From contig JAJIRX010000016.1 in the NCBI GenBank assembly GCA_023853785.1, positions 1-64,000 on the forward strand: a stretch of 64,000 bases of DNA, in the 5' to 3' direction. The notes below the pieces were generated by a model. It saw only the letters and a program-made list of their open reading frames with translations. It was not told the DNA's origin and did no database searches. Below, piece by piece: positions 1 through 12,800 of this stretch. Origin of the DNA: Psilocybe azurescens (Eukaryota > Basidiomycota > Agaricomycetes > Agaricales > Agrocybaceae). Each line of letters starts with the position of its first letter. Position 1 is the first letter of the stretch. Made by a program: the position numbers and the translations under genes.

Positions 1-2408
1 AACCCCAAACCCCAAAGCCTGCACACCAAGATAGGAAAGCAGACGTGCTCGAAGACTGCGCCGGGGAGGAATGGTTTTTGGATGGTAAAGTGCTGAGTAG
101 GCAGCATACGGAGGGTGGAAAGGTGCGTTTGCTCTTTTTACGATTTTTGCGTTGGGTGAAGGGACTTGGGTAGGGCGCTGATGGTGTTTTTCTGACGGAT
201 GTAGATTTATATTAAGGACGCCAAAAGCTCTAATGGGACGCTTATCAATAGCGAGCGGCTGAGCAGCGAAGCATGCAGCCGGACCCTTCGAGCTCAAGAG
301 CGATGATATCGCGACGCTTCTTCATTCATTTCCCTCCCTTGCTCCCTGTCACCATACTCACCGCGATCCATCTTCTCTCCTTAACAGGAGTCCAGCATCG
401 ACATAGTGGGCAAAGACACCAACACGATAATCCACCACAAATTTGCCGCGCGCATCGTGTGCATGTTCACCGAGCAGGATGTGCAAGTGGCCTCCAGCGC
501 TGAGCAGCACCACCAGCGCAAGCAGATGCATAGTGGCGCTGGTACGGGTAAGGGTCTTCATGGGCAGCATCCGGATATTTCGGGGCCAGGGGGCGTTGGG
601 GGCATTAGAGGGATGGGGGTGGGAGGACAGCCGCAGGTGTGATTGGAGGTTGGGATGGGATAAATGGCGGCGGCGTCGATGGGCTAGGAGGAACAATGTC
701 CAACGGCGCCCAACAGCAACAACCGCAGTCCTAGTAAAATTCCCCTTCTCTGCTGCCCACTCCCAGGCCCAGGAGCAAGGGTAGATCCTGCAGCGCCGTC
801 CACAGCTCGCCCCAAGCCCCTCAACGGTGTGGGCGGTATCGGGCTTCAGCCCCCTGGCTTGACGGGCTTGATGTTTGATTGTGATTCTGAGCAGGCTACA
901 GGGAGAGGTGTCGAAAAGCCGAGAGATGGGGCCAGAGTTGGGATTTTGATGGGCGCTGATAGGCGAGGGTGGGCGATGTTTTTGTGGGGGGTGAGCTTTT
1001 TTCCTTTTTTTTGGGTTTGGGTTTGCGCTTTTTGTGAATTTTTGTGGTTTGTTTTCTGCGGGCAGCATTTTGGTTTGCGTTAAATGCACTTCGAGTTTTG
1101 AGTCTTGTTTTTCTGCGCTGTGTTTCCTTTGTCTTATCTCTATTTCCATGGGCATATGCTGACAAGTTTCTTTTTTATTCTACTTCTAGCCTGCAAATCT
1201 TCCTTCGTTATCTCCCGCCCGTTCGCATTCCGCTGCCGGATATAGTGCAACCGTCGCCTCCTTCTCAACCAACAACAGCGTGGGTATGAGCATGTAAGAG
1301 AAGACAACGAGGAGCAAGATAGTGAGGAGGGAGGAGAGGTCGACGGCGATGATGACGACGACAATGTGAGGAGCATCTCATCGGCCATACCACATGAGCT
1401 AGAGAGCGCGGAGGAAAAGGAGGAGCTTGCGCGTGCGGAACGCGGGGAGGACGGGCATCTTATGGTGGGTGGGAAAGTTGAGTGTGAACACCTGCGGAGG
1501 ATGCGTGTAGTGCCGGTGAAGCGGAATGTGAGGCGCAGCACAAAGCACAAAGCACGAGGAAGAGGTTGGATGTGAGAAAACGGAAGCAGAGTCGGAGACG
1601 GAGGACGCGCAGGGTGAAGATAGGACCTGGGTGTCGGGCGGCTGAGGAAACCTGAGCCGTCCATGTTGGGGGTTGGGCATGAGCAATCGGGCAAGGAGGG
1701 AGAGTGTTAGTTCGCCGCTTGTGCGGAGGCGTGTGGGACAGTAGCATGGAGGCGGGCATGGTGATGTGGAGTCTGAATTGGATGTCGAGGCTGACGCTGA
1801 GCACCACGAGAAGCGCCACACAGACAAAGACCACAAATGCGAAGGTGTACAGCGCGAAGGAGGAGCATACGAAAGCAGCGACGGCGACGACGACGACATG
1901 CTCAAGCAGGAGGTCACGAAGCTCGCCCGGCAAGTGTCGAGTGTCATCGCGCTGACAGCGGTGTTAGAGCAGCAGCATACGCTTGCTCTGGGTACGATTT
2001 GCAGGTTGGAGCGCAAGGTGTAGGAGCTCAAGGGGTAATTGAGGGGTGCTGCGGGTGCGGGTGCGGGTGCGGGTGCGACAGCTGCTGTTCCAACCTCGCC
2101 CTCTGCTATCGATGACGATGGTGAGGGTGAGAGGGTCTGGTGAAGAGAAGGAGACGGCGGCACAGGAAAATGCCGTGTTGGACACTGCAAAGGTACTGGA
2201 TCTGGAGAGGAGCCTCGCGACACCTGAACCGTCCGTGGTATTCGAGCTCTCCAAGAACGTCACGGCCCCGCTGAACGACGGAGAGTCGGTGCAGGCGTGC
2301 CATCGTCATCCTTTGAACGTCAACTCGTCGTGGCTGGATCTCGATGGCCATTCGTTTTCCGGGCACCATGCTGACGAGGACGATGAAGATAAACAGCGAA
2401 GAAGATAG
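1..2408 (+). pseudogene. FHA-domain protein gene, 5'-partial and frameshifted
   Basis: FHA domains bind phosphothreonine peptides; this one resembles the fungal Vps64/Far10 type, though that subfamily is inferred. Near position 25 the reading gives KIGKQ, then GRNGF and, after a one-base shift around 75, DGKVLSRQH. An intron follows (123-204, GTGCG...GTAG), then IYIKDAKSSNGTLIN, the classic FHA SSNGT core. A second shift near 270 is needed to reach FELKSDDI. The next intron has an acceptor at 387 but starts with GC rather than GT. The exon from 388 reads ESSIDIVGKDTNTIIHHK and runs to a stop at 642. Helical, Glu-rich pieces at about 1855-2023 and 2130-2400 suit the family's C-terminal coiled coil but lie in different frames. 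The 5' end is outside the window. I read it as a pseudogene; sequencing indels are the alternative. Confidence 0.6.
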
Positions 2409-3793
2409 TAGGGGGAGCCTTTTTTATTCGACCTTCGCCAAGGATGCGTTGCTAATTATGTTCTAGGTCTTTGTTTTTATTTTTGGGTGTATGCTTGGTC
2501 GGTGGTGCGCTCTTCGTGGGTTAACCGCTGATAAGTATCTCTCTTGGGTTTGTGGTGATGGTGCCTCGTATGCAACAACAAGACTTCGACTAGTTTCCGG
2601 ATAATCATAAATTGCTCCGCAATCGTGTTGCTACAACGGAAATACCTTAGTTTCCACTTTCCAGAAAAATTAGTCGTCCTCTTATCGCTTTAACCTGATA
2701 ACAGCCGTTAATACTGAATGAAATATTCGGCCATCTGAGTGCGAACTCATTATTATCTTTCATGGTGCATAGCGACTGCCGTCGGCATAACCATATAGGA
2801 TATTACGACGAAGCGACCTCGCTACAACTTGTCGACAACCGAATTGTGATGTCTCTGAATCGAGGCATAGTCTATGCTGAAGTCACTTCGGTTCGACGGC
2901 GACACTACCTCAGGTCCATCTTTCCTCAACTATCCTCCAAGATAGGATAAAGCATCGGCGGATTAGGGACCGATGTTCATTGAAGAGCCATTCAAAATCT
3001 GCGCGGATCTGGTTTTTCACAGTAAGCGTACTAAATATTTTGGAGTGATATGCAAGAAAGTGTACATCGAGCGTTGCTACTCAAGCAGTGGTTGGGTGTC
3101 CAGTTGCTTGTAGTCGAAAATGGCATGTTCCAACTGGCAAAATCTCTGCAGAAGCGCTTTTCGGATTGAGTGTCGTACTGTCATCCATGTCCTGGTAGAA
3201 TTTATTGATGCAGGCTCCGGCTTCCGATAAATAAGCGACGTTAGCGCACGCAGCATGAATGGCAAGATAAACAGCAGATGAAACCGGAACTTTGACCGGA
3301 TAAGTAGTCGTTTAGGATTAAGGACTCTATCACTTCAAGTTTTGACTTGTTTTCGGTATCCTGAGAAGCAGTCAGCAGTAGTCAAAGAGCAAGATTATTA
3401 CAACGAGTCAAACTTTTCGTTGATTGAAAGCTAAATGAAATCCAGAAACCATAGTCATCGCGTTTTTTTATACGGTGGTCATTGGAACCATTAAACTCGT
3501 CAGGGAGTCGTGTAGAACCAAAGCTAATCATAACCACCCACATCGTCACAGTGTAGTCTCTCTATATGCAGAATATTGTTATCAAAGATAACGCAAACCG
3601 AATGCCGACCGGAAAGACACTCGTTGGCACCAGCTTTTACTTATTCTCAGGCTGTTAGAACTCGAAAAAAAATAAAGCTCCGGCCAGCAACCCAGTCGAT
3701 GTAAATCTCAAACACATAAGATGCTGTCCATTTTTCAATTTGACCTGTAATATACATGAAACCACATTCAAATAAATCCCCAAGTCAATTAAA
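2409..3793. other. No gene recognised
   Basis: About 1.4 kb of mixed-composition sequence between the FHA relic and the 3' end of the SET gene. Only open frames of about 60 codons occur on either strand, none with a recognisable motif or supported splice pattern. It probably includes the 3' flank of the minus-strand SET gene. Confidence 0.5.
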
Positions 3794-5093
3794 TTATGCA
3801 AGATCATAATACCCTCTGAGCTGCTCCAGATAATCCTCGGCATTGTCGCGCTGACCCAGCTTCAGATACAGATGCGACAACACCACGAGCAAGCGCGCGT
3901 ATTTTCTCGTTCCATGTAAACCCTCCATGATCACCGCGTTTTGGAATTCCAAGAGTTGTCCAAGAGCAGACTTATCGACATCCACAGCCTCGGTCCATGT
4001 CTTTGACTTGATATAGTACCCATCGATGCGCTGTACGTACTCCTTGCGCAATGTGTCGGACTCCGGCGTCGCGTGGGCGCATGCAGCGCACGAGCAAACG
4101 ATACCGTACGGCGCGAGTTCGGCCTTTCGCTCAGTTGCAGTAAGATCCACTCCGCAATACGAGTGGAAAAGCTGTTCTCCGGCCTCGATATCTCGCGATG
4201 CCCTAAACTGGAACGAAGAAGAAGCCATAGCGAACGCGTTATCAATGTTGGGCGCGCAGCTTTTTGTCCATCTTTCAGTACAGTGCTGCACCTATCGAGG
4301 AAGTAAGGCACCTGTGATTTATACGCGACCCAAGATTGCATATCGCAGTATACCCATTCTGATTCAATTCGAGTAGTTGTTCGCCATCGTAGATTGTATC
4401 GATATGATATCCATTCGTGCGGACAACACCCATGAGCGGCCCACACCCATCCTTCATATGCATATTTGCAAGCCCCTTGAACGCCTTCTGATTCTCCGGA
4501 GACATCCTGCCCACAGCAACTTCAAGAGTCTTCTCGCTCTCCTTCAGGATCGCCATCCGAGAACCATGGAGGTCCGCACTACCAACTGAGACAGACACAC
4601 CAGGAGCAAGCAACCCGATATTCCGCGACAAGACGAGCAGTGGTCGTTCAGCGAAAATCAGTTCGCCCACTTTGATATCACGAGTGGCGAACACCCCCAA
4701 TCCCATGTCCTGTGTCGAGCGCAACTCGTACGCTGGTAAACCGGTCGCTTTAGCTATGGCAAGTGGATATCCCGGCGCGTTGAGGATGCGTGTCTTAGTC
4801 GGGCCCAGGACGATCCATTCGCTGTGCCCGTCAGGATCAGGCAGATCACTGCCATTTATAGAGGGGATGGTGGTCATCAGTAGTGCATTCTCGGGATGAT
4901 CAGATCTGCGCGCGTCCAGCCCATTGTAAGCCACTTCCTTCCACTTAAAGCTCTCTGGGGGTGCTGTAGTAAATAGGATCGCAATGTCATGAGTGAGTTC
5001 GTACAGCTTGCGCAGAGTATTAATATTGGCCTCACCAGAATCTTCCACATTTTCGTAGGGTAGTTGAAATGTTTCCCTTTCTATTTTAATCAT
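3794..5093 (-). CDS. SET-domain protein (putative lysine methyltransferase), two exons
   Basis: SET proteins transfer methyl groups from S-adenosylmethionine to lysines; the substrate here is unknown. Two reading frames (5093-4312 and 4259-3794) are joined by a 52-bp intron at 4260-4311 (GTGCC...AAAAG). Splicing restores the SET signature NHSCAPN (residues 259-265), with the Ser codon split by the intron. The spliced length is 1248 nt, 415 aa plus stop. The SET domain starts near residue 121 (YELRSTQDMGLGVFATRD, with the GLG cofactor loop), continues with GELIFAERP, and ends with GEQLFHSYC and a post-SET CSCAAC cysteine cluster. The C-terminal ~90 residues are helical. The start is uncertain: an open frame at 5275-5090 could be an upstream exon, but no splice I tried keeps the frame. 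No neighbour suggests its target. Confidence 0.85.
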
Positions 5094-5275
5094 ATTAGAA
5101 ACGATGTCGGCGAGTGATCACAAATATTGAACAGAGATGACCAGTAATGCATACTTTCAGCGGCATCAGATGCATCCATAGCAATCGGAACCTCGACAAT
5201 ATTTTGATTGTCAGCGGATGTGGGATAAAGAGGTCGACTGTTCATTTTGGAGCCGTTGAGAAATCCACGCCGCAT
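5090..5275 (-). other. Possible upstream exon or 5' leader of the SET gene
   Basis: A 61-codon open frame just upstream of the SET start, with composition like the gene. The obvious splice (GTGATC...AAAATAG, 41 bp) would create a stop at the junction, so it is either 5' leader, an unrelated frame, or an exon broken by a small indel. Confidence 0.3.
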
Positions 5276-5659
5276 GTTTGGGGATATTGGATGAGATGAG
5301 AATAAGGGTTTCCAGAAACTATCAGATCTTATATATCGCTAGAAGCCACTTTAAATATATCAGATGTAAGATCTTGAAAGCGCCACTTCGAAGAATTCAG
5401 TTCGATGTCAATCCGATTGCTATATCCGACACCTACGGACCGGAACCGCAATACACATAGGAATCCAGTGTCTTTGTGATTTTGCTGAGAGACAAAGGGA
5501 TATTAGTCATTGATAGAACCGGCCCTTTACCTTGAAGCCTGGTGGGGTTTTAAAATTGTTAGGGTGGGGTGGGGTGGGTTTTGGTGGGCTGGACAGGATG
5601 CGGTACGGTAGGGTCAACGGGTAGAGAGGGTGGGGAAGTGTGTGGTAGATAGGTATTTG

Positions 5660-6410
5660 AGTGTGAAAGAGAGAATATGAGGATGATTCGTCCTCACAAT
5701 ACAAACGGTTTATGTATGCTATATACTTGTGTGAGTGGGCAAGTGTGAATGTGAGGACGATTTGTACTCACAATATCAACATTTTACGTATGCTATATAC
5801 CTATGGCAGTGTGCAAGTGAGAATGTGAGGACGATTCGTCCTCGCATTATTCACAGGTCATGTGCTATACTTGCTGTGTGTGTGTGTGCAAGTGAGAATA
5901 TGAGGACGAATTGTCCTCGTATTATTCACAGGTTGTGTACGATGCTTTCTGTGAGTGTGCAAGTGTGAACGTGAGGACGATTTTTACTCACAATATTAAC
6001 AGGTCGTGTGCTAAACTTTGCTGTGTGACTGTGCAAGTGAGAATATGGGGACAATTTGTACTCACAATATTAACATTTTATGTATGCTATATACTCATGG
6101 GAGTGTGCAAGTGTGAGTATAATGATGATTTGTCCTCGCATTATTTACAGGTTGTCTGTGATGCATTTTTTGAGAATGTTCAAGTGAGAATATGATGACA
6201 ATTTGCACTCCAAACATTAACGGTTTATGTATGCTACATACTTATGCCATTGCGCATGTGTGAATGCTAGGATGAATTGTTCTTGAATTATTTGCAGGTT
6301 GTGTGCAATGCTTTTCTGTGCGAGTTTGCAAGTGAGAATGTGTATACAATTCGTACTCACAACATTAATGGTTATGTATGCTACGTATTTGTGTGAGTGT
6401 ATCACATTAT
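5660..6410. repeat. Tandem repeat, unit about 74 bp, about 10 copies
   Basis: The anchor GCAAGTG recurs at 5739, 5813, 5888, 5959, 6033 and 6107, with more degenerate copies to about 6400, a spacing of 71-75 bp. Each copy carries GTGAGAATRTGAGGACGA. Two versions of the rest exist: one with ACTCACAATATTAAC and TATGTATGCTATATAC, the other with CCTCGCATTATTCACAGG. They occur singly or in pairs and alternate in the second half. Open frames across it are repeat artefacts. Confidence 0.85.
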
Positions 6411-6779
6411 TTTCTGCTAAAAATTCTACGATGAGGACGTAACGAGCAGATAAGTTTTCCCGAGAGTCCTGACCAGCTTAAGTAGGGTTTTAAATAGACA
6501 TTTGGACGTCCCATTTATAATGAGAATGGATTCTCGGAGCGCTTTTCAGAATGTTAAGGGAAGAGAACGAAGGAATGGAAAACATACGTCATTGATGCAT
6601 CGACGGTGGGCCATTGATCACGTGTAGACCTCCCCTAAACAATATCAAACAACGCATACGTGATGGAATGTACGAAGTTTGAACTGATGCGTACCACTCA
6701 AATGAATCACACTATCACAGTCCAGTCAATATACACAGATAGCTATAAATGTATACGGCAGTGAACGATTTCGTGCGAT

Positions 6780-8450
6780 ATGCAATACACCTACACGTAC
6801 AGGGCGTTTGCTGGGTCGGGATACCATGCTTATCTGAACCAAGAGATGGGTGGGGAGACTCCGTTTGGTGGTCTTCTCCTCGATGTATTCAATGTATGTT
6901 TCCCTTCTGTTCTTTTCTATTTCCTCATATTGCTGGACGCTTATCCGTTGACCAGAATTGCTGATATACACGATTCTGAACCCTCGTCGCTCCTCGTTTT
7001 TTACAGTCGATCCAAAGTCTCCCTCCTATATGCTTCAGGATACATTCTGGCGACACGTGGTATTATCGTCACCGGCACTGTGATGGTTGTAGGACGGATT
7101 CTGTGCTGGACATTCGGGTTGAGGAAGTCGGAGCGGTATGTCCATCCCTTCCTTCCTTCCCCTTGTGTTTGTCATCCTTTCCCTCCTTCCCGTTCCCGTT
7201 CCCATTCCATTCGCCGTTCACCTCCCCACTTCTCTCCGGTCGTCTATGCCGGCCATGCCTTATCCACGATTACCTTACATACCCCCATCCACTCGCCCTA
7301 CTTTAATTGCCTTCGTTTCCCTATTATCTCGCCCCACCGCACCTAAGTGACTCCAACTCACACGTCTGCACGCATATAGGAGCTTCTACATGGCCGACGC
7401 GATGTTCATGAACTCAGACACCCTCCCCATTGCGCTGCCGCAGAGCCTCGTCGCCTTGGTTCCCGATCTCGGGAGGGGCTCGGACGAAAACATGAACGCG
7501 GTGCTCAGAAGAACACTGGCGTATTTGCCGACGTATCGCATACTGGGGATGGTAGTATGTGACTTTGGCCTTCTGCTTTTCGCTCTTTTTTCTTTTTCTT
7601 CCGTCATCCACCCCTACCCTACCTGTTCCCCATCCCTCTTGTTTCCCCTTGCCCCTTGCCCTATCCCTTCCCAATCCGTCCACGATCGAACCATCGTTGT
7701 GACGCCCATATACATCCTGCCAACCACTTCCAATAGAGGTACAGCTACGGCGCGAGCCTCCTCTTGTGCGCCGACACTATGCTCGCTCCCCATCATCTCC
7801 TCCACAACCACGCCGTCGGCGTCCATACTCGAGCTCGACACGGATAGGGGAGGAGAGCGTACGCCGCTCCTCGCAGACTTTGCTGACGAGGGAGAGAGCA
7901 CGATCTAAGGACGCACGCGCCGAGCTCGATGCTCGTACGCTCGTTGGGGTTGGCAAAGAGGGTAGCAGTCGAGTTCAAGAACTCGCCCCCGTCCGCGCGG
8001 GTCCCTTAATCTTCCGCCGCCAAATCAGCAATGTCGCCAGCGCGGAACGGAAAAGTGCCCCCAAACGCAATACGCATCAGGAAACACCCGCGCGGGCCCG
8101 GCAGGCACGACGCGATGTGTGATAATCCGTTCCCCAATAGTCCGAATGAGGGCCGTGCAGATTTGCCGACTGCGGGTGTCGCTGCTTCTACCGCTTCTCA
8201 TGGGGCTGGTGCGGCACGATGTGCTGGAGGTGTGCGAGAAATGTGGAGACGAGCAGTGGTGGGGATGAGGTGGGGGATGGGGATGAAGTCGAACGCGGCC
8301 TCAGTGGTGCATCCGACGTTGAAAACAGGGCGCCGCACCCGCTCCGAGCTCCTCATCTCCCTCCTTCCTTTCGTTTGGCCCCTCTGTATGCTCCTGCTCT
8401 TCATCCACGCATTCCTAGCAATCCTGCTCTATGTGGCATTAGCTTTAGGT
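6780..8450 (+). pseudogene. PIN-like (auxin efflux carrier / Mem_trans type) transporter gene, degenerate
   Basis: Fungal PIN-like proteins are multi-pass carriers related to plant auxin exporters; their substrates are mostly unknown. Plausible exons are 7000-7139 (hydrophobic, ATRGIIVTGTVMVVGRI), 7379-7559 and about 7740 onward. The second reads FMNSDTLPIALPQSLV, then ENMNAVLRRTLAYLPTYRI, which fits the family's NSLPIALMQSL and DAMLGRALTYL blocks. The third begins YSYGASLLLCAD, matching the segment after the next intron. Later pieces (EFKNSPP near 7975, TRSELLISLLPF near 8340) are in other frames. The 3' third seen in copy 2 is missing. Family assignment is from remembered motifs and is moderately certain; the gene is almost surely dead. 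Confidence 0.5.
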
Positions 8451-8684
8451 TGGGATTCTCATTCTCTCATTCTATTCCGGGATGTGTTGCCTGTGCATTT
8501 TAATCATCGTACGCCATACGGATCGTGTATCGCATTCTGAGTTCGTAGCTCAATCTCAAACGTATTCTCTCCTCACTTCTATTTTAGGCTCATCGGATCC
8601 TCGAATACAGCAGACTAGTCTGAATTTGCATCCATTGATACCCTATTCCGAATTTGCACTTTCCATAATTCGACATTGAGCATT

Positions 8685-8966
8685 TTAGTACCGTGGTCTC
8701 ATTCTATATCTACGAAATACAATAGCTTCGTGAACTGAGACGATCAGCTTGATGTCGATCATTAACGGACATAGTAAATGCCGTATGATCGTTTCTCTTT
8801 TGAGCTGCTGCCGTATGTTGTCCCCTTTCCAGACATGTTCGTACTTCATCGGTATTGAGGGTCCTTTTGATGACTGCTCCTGCTCGACCTCTCCATTCTC
8901 TCTAGGATAAATTGGATTGACTGGCCGCCGATACCATATCCCGCGCAGTGTGAGATAGACCCGCAA
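8685..8966 (-). other. Open frame conserved between two duplicated blocks, unknown
   Basis: A 93-codon frame containing YLTLRGIWYRRPVN and KGPSIPMKYEHVWKGDN. The same frame persists in the other block at 31264-31539 with about eight replacements, so it may be an exon, but simple sequence similarity of the duplicated block would also preserve it. No family recognised. Confidence 0.25.
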
Positions 8967-9572
8967 CCAATAGAAGGGACGGCCAGATGACGGTTTAGCT
9001 CGTCTTATATCTCACGGCTCAGGTTGCCAGTCTTATTGAGAAACATGTGAGTGTATGATGGGTGGATGTTGAACTCAAAGATCATGATGGTGTTTCGAGT
9101 GCTATTTTTATTGAATTTGCACATTCCTCGAGCTCACTTCGGTCTTGACACGCCGACCCCATGATCTTCTCATGTTCGGCTACATCGGCTACATCGGATG
9201 CGTAGGAGATTATTGATGTTAGCAGATGACATACGAAACGTCATTTCATGTATGAGGATCATACCCAACTGCTGCTTTTGTGTGTGTCGGACTGGCAAAA
9301 TAGCGAATAACGTAGTTTGGGGATATTATGAAAGGTCATAAATATTAACCATCAAAGTACTGGTGTCCGAAATGACAATAGCGGAGATGCTACATGCACG
9401 ATAGACACTATACGGATAAATTTGGGACAAGACTGTAAGTTAGATGACCAGTCAGTTCCGTTTTTAATGCAGCATATTCGCTAAACAGTTTCGTTGACAA
9501 CAATATTGTATGGCCGGTGGGTGAGCTCAGGGGTTGAATCATGGTAGTTCCGGGATGATTCCAGGAAGCATT

Positions 9573-9577
9573 CATAG
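9573..9577. repeat. Target site duplication, left (CATAG)
   Basis: CATAG directly precedes the 5' LTR and is repeated at 14267-14271 directly after the 3' LTR. The uninterrupted paralogous site near 32080 reads GCATTCATAACGACAGTTC. Confidence 0.9.
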
Positions 9578-9787
9578 TGTTGGGAATGTGCTCGGACATT
9601 CCACACATTTGTCTTGTAGATTTATCTTATTAATTGTCTTACTAATAATCTCTCGGCCTCGGTTATACCATACATAGAAATATTTAGATGCTGGTAGATT
9701 ATTCTAGTTACAGTAGATACATGTATATAAGTAGCTGCGAAGTCTACACAATAAAATAAAAAGAATTCCAAACATAAATTGTCAATA
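9578..9787 (+). repeat. Copia 5' LTR
   Basis: Begins TGTTGGGAATGTGCTCGG and ends ATTGTCAATA. It contains a TATA-like stretch (ATGTATATAAGTAG, about 9720) that probably starts transcription. It differs from the 3' LTR only by one extra A in an A run. Confidence 0.93.
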
Positions 9788-9799
9788 GGTTATGGGCCC
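9788..9799 (+). promoter_or_regulatory. Copia primer binding site, matching initiator tRNA-Met anticodon arm
   Basis: GGTTATGGGCCC directly follows the 5' LTR. It is the reverse complement of GGGCCCATAACC, an anticodon stem-loop sequence of eukaryotic initiator tRNA-Met. Drosophila copia is known to prime from a 5' half-tRNA fragment at this region, so an internal rather than 3'-end primer is likely here. Confidence 0.7.
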
Positions 9800-9878
9800 C
9801 GTGCCTGTACATTAAAAACTTGTACTTGAATTCTCAACAGCCACACTCATCCTCATTTATTTTTAACTTGCAATCAAG

Positions 9879-12800
9879 ATGTCGGACAAATATAGCACAT
9901 CTGGACCCTACCGGATTCCCATGCTGAAGGCAGATAATTGGATGCCATGGAAGCGAAGAATGCTTACAGTATTCACTGACCTTGGACTGGAAGACCATAT
10001 TGCAATTGATGCAAAGGCACCAGAATCAGCTGAACCCGGAAAACCAACTGCACTGGAGCTTGAGGCTCAGAAGAAATGGAGAGAACAGGATGCAAGGGCA
10101 CGAGTCCGAATTGAGCTGTCAATCTCAGATTCAGAAATAATACACATCAGTGGTGCAGTCACAGCACGCCAAATGTGGGAACAACTTACCACAGTGAAGG
10201 AATCCAAAGGCCGACTTGGAATTTTGGCCACACGAAGGGCATTGTACAGAGCAACAGCAGAAGAAGGATTCAATATGGTGGAACATATATCAAAATTGCG
10301 CCAGCTACAGGAGGAACTGCATGTTATGGGCAGCAAAGTACCAGATGAAGATTTTGTAATGATTTTAATCACATCACTTCCCGAGTCATGGGACACTTAT
10401 ACAACATCTTATCTTGGGTCAAGTGGGAATAAACCTCAATTATCCTCTCATGAACTTGTGGCTATTCTCATGGAAGAAGATAGAGCGTCGCAAGTCTAGA
10501 TCTGGTGATTCAACACAGACATCCTTACAGGCTAGACAATCTGGTAACTCAAGGAACAACGGAAAATTCAACAAATCATCGGATTCATCGGACAAAGAAT
10601 GTTACAACTGCTACAAAAAAGGTCACATATCAAAGGAATGTTGGGCTAAAGGTGGCAGAAGGGAAGGTCAGGGACCTAAAGGCCGAAGAGGACCAAATAG
10701 GGCAGGGCGCACAAACCAAGCACAGGAGTCAATCTCATCAAATCTTAATGATGCATCATACATGGCATTTGCGCCTGCAGAACAACACAGAGAATTTTCG
10801 AAATATGATTGGATATTAGACTCAGGAACAACCTCACATATCTGTACCATGAAGGAGGCATTTATTGATTATACACCACTCAAGGATTCAACCATACAGG
10901 GCCTCGGATTAAGCCCTGTCACTGCACAAGGCCGTGGAACAGTCATTGTTAATTTCTCTGTGGATGGGAAAACATTCCGACACCAACTCCGCAATGTCCT
11001 ACATGTCCCTGATGCTCCAAACTGCCTACTATCAATCAGCAAAATTGATGATGCAAATGGGCATGTTAAATTTACCAAAGGTGGATGCTCCATATCGGAT
11101 TCCAAGGATAAAATAATTGGAAAAGGAATCAAATCTAATAGGCTTTACTTATTATTAGCCCGTGCACAACTACCCGGAAAAGAGAAGACAAACTATGCTT
11201 CATCGCAGAAGCTTACCTGGGACCAATGGCACCAAAAATTTGGACACATATCCATGTCATCTTTGCAACAAATCAGCCGGGAGGAGCTTGTAAATGGAAT
11301 GGAGATAGATCACACATCTATTCCTTCCCCAACATGTGAGGCTTGTATCCAAGCAAAACAGGCTCACAAACCATTCCCAAAGGAGGCAGACAATCGCTCA
11401 GAGATTCCTGGAGAAGGATTTATGAGTGATGTTTGGGGACCAGCAGGAGTTCAGTCTATTGGAGGCTTCAAATATTACATCTCATTCACAGATGATGCAG
11501 TCCGCTTCAGTGGAGTAAAATTTATGAAGGATAAAACGGAGGCCTCAGCTCGGATAAAGGACCATGCCACCCTACTGGAAAGGAAATTTGGAAAACACCC
11601 AAAGTGGATGCGCTTTGACAATGGGAAGGAGTTAGTCAACAAAGAAATAAAGACATGGGCAGAAGAAAGAGGCATTGAAGTACAAACCACTGCACCTTAT
11701 TCTCAATCACAAAATGGAGTAGCAGAGTGATTTAACCGTACACACCTGGAGCTTGCAAGAGCCATGCTAATTTCGAAGAAGCTACCTGATTTTTTATGGG
11801 ATGAAGCAGTCTCCCATGCCAATTACCTTCGAAACAGGGCGCCTACCAGGGCGCTTAAAGGCCTGACACCTTACGAAGCTTGGAATGGCTCCAAACCTGA
11901 TGTTTCACACCTCAGAGAGTTTGGATGCGATGTATGGGTCCTAGATGAGTCCCAGAACCGATCCAAACTGCACCCAAAATCGCACAAGATGGTCTTTGTA
12001 GGATTCAATGATGGATCCAAATCAATTCGCTATTATGACGGCAAACATAGAAGCATCAAGACATCCCGGAATTTCGCTTTTAATGAAAATGATGAACCTA
12101 GGGAACTTGAAATAATTACTACAGTACCTGGTTTTGCCATCTGAGGGGGAGCTAGGACCAGTTCCAGACGCACAAACCAACGAAATACAGTCAGAAAAAA
12201 TTGTGCAACCAGTCATAATTTCCAGTGATTCAAATAATCGCCAACTACGCACCAGAACAATGCAAATTGACTACAAGAAGTCTCACAACCCTCAGGCGCG
12301 AACTCCGTCATCAAGATTCAATACACCCACTCCTATTCCACTCCCTACACCAGATATCACTCGTCCAACAGAATCTTCAAAGGCTAAGCAAACAGAACGA
12401 ACCAATGCTGCTTCAGAACATGAAATTGCAATGCTAGCTTCAAGAAATTCAGAAAGCAGCTTGCCTTTAACAATTGAAGAAGCACTTGCAGGAAGCGAAT
12501 CTGAAGCATGGCAGGAAGCTATAGATGAAGAATTAAACACTCTGGAGAAGATGGGGACTTGGGAACTACAAAACTTACCAAGGGATCGAGAACCTATAGG
12601 CTGCAAATGGCTATTCACCAAGAAACATGATGCTGAAGGGAATATAATTAAATACAAGGCAAGACTTGTTGCACAGGGCTTCTCACAAAAGCCAGGAATA
12701 GACTACAGCAATGATGGGACATTCGCACCAGTTATGCGCTTTGAAACTTTACGCACTTTACTCGCACTCTCAGCAGTCCATGGATGGAGTCTTCGACAGC

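Larger units (their letters stand above)
6420..9577. repeat. Segmental duplication block, copy 1 (left part)
   Basis: Matches 27000-32080 in the same orientation, starting with the shared stretch around GAGTCCTGACCAGCTT (about 6465 and 27055) and covering the PIN-like relic. Copy 1 lacks what lies between about 29.2 and 30.95 kb in the other copy. Similarity resumes at 8453/30955 (TTCTCTCATTCTATTCCG) and runs to the Copia insertion point at 9577. Confidence 0.8.

Noticed and set aside
1..17. AACCCCAAACCCCAAA resembling a telomere repeat
   Set aside because: Only two units, and it lies in the reading frame leading into the FHA domain; no further telomere-like repeats.
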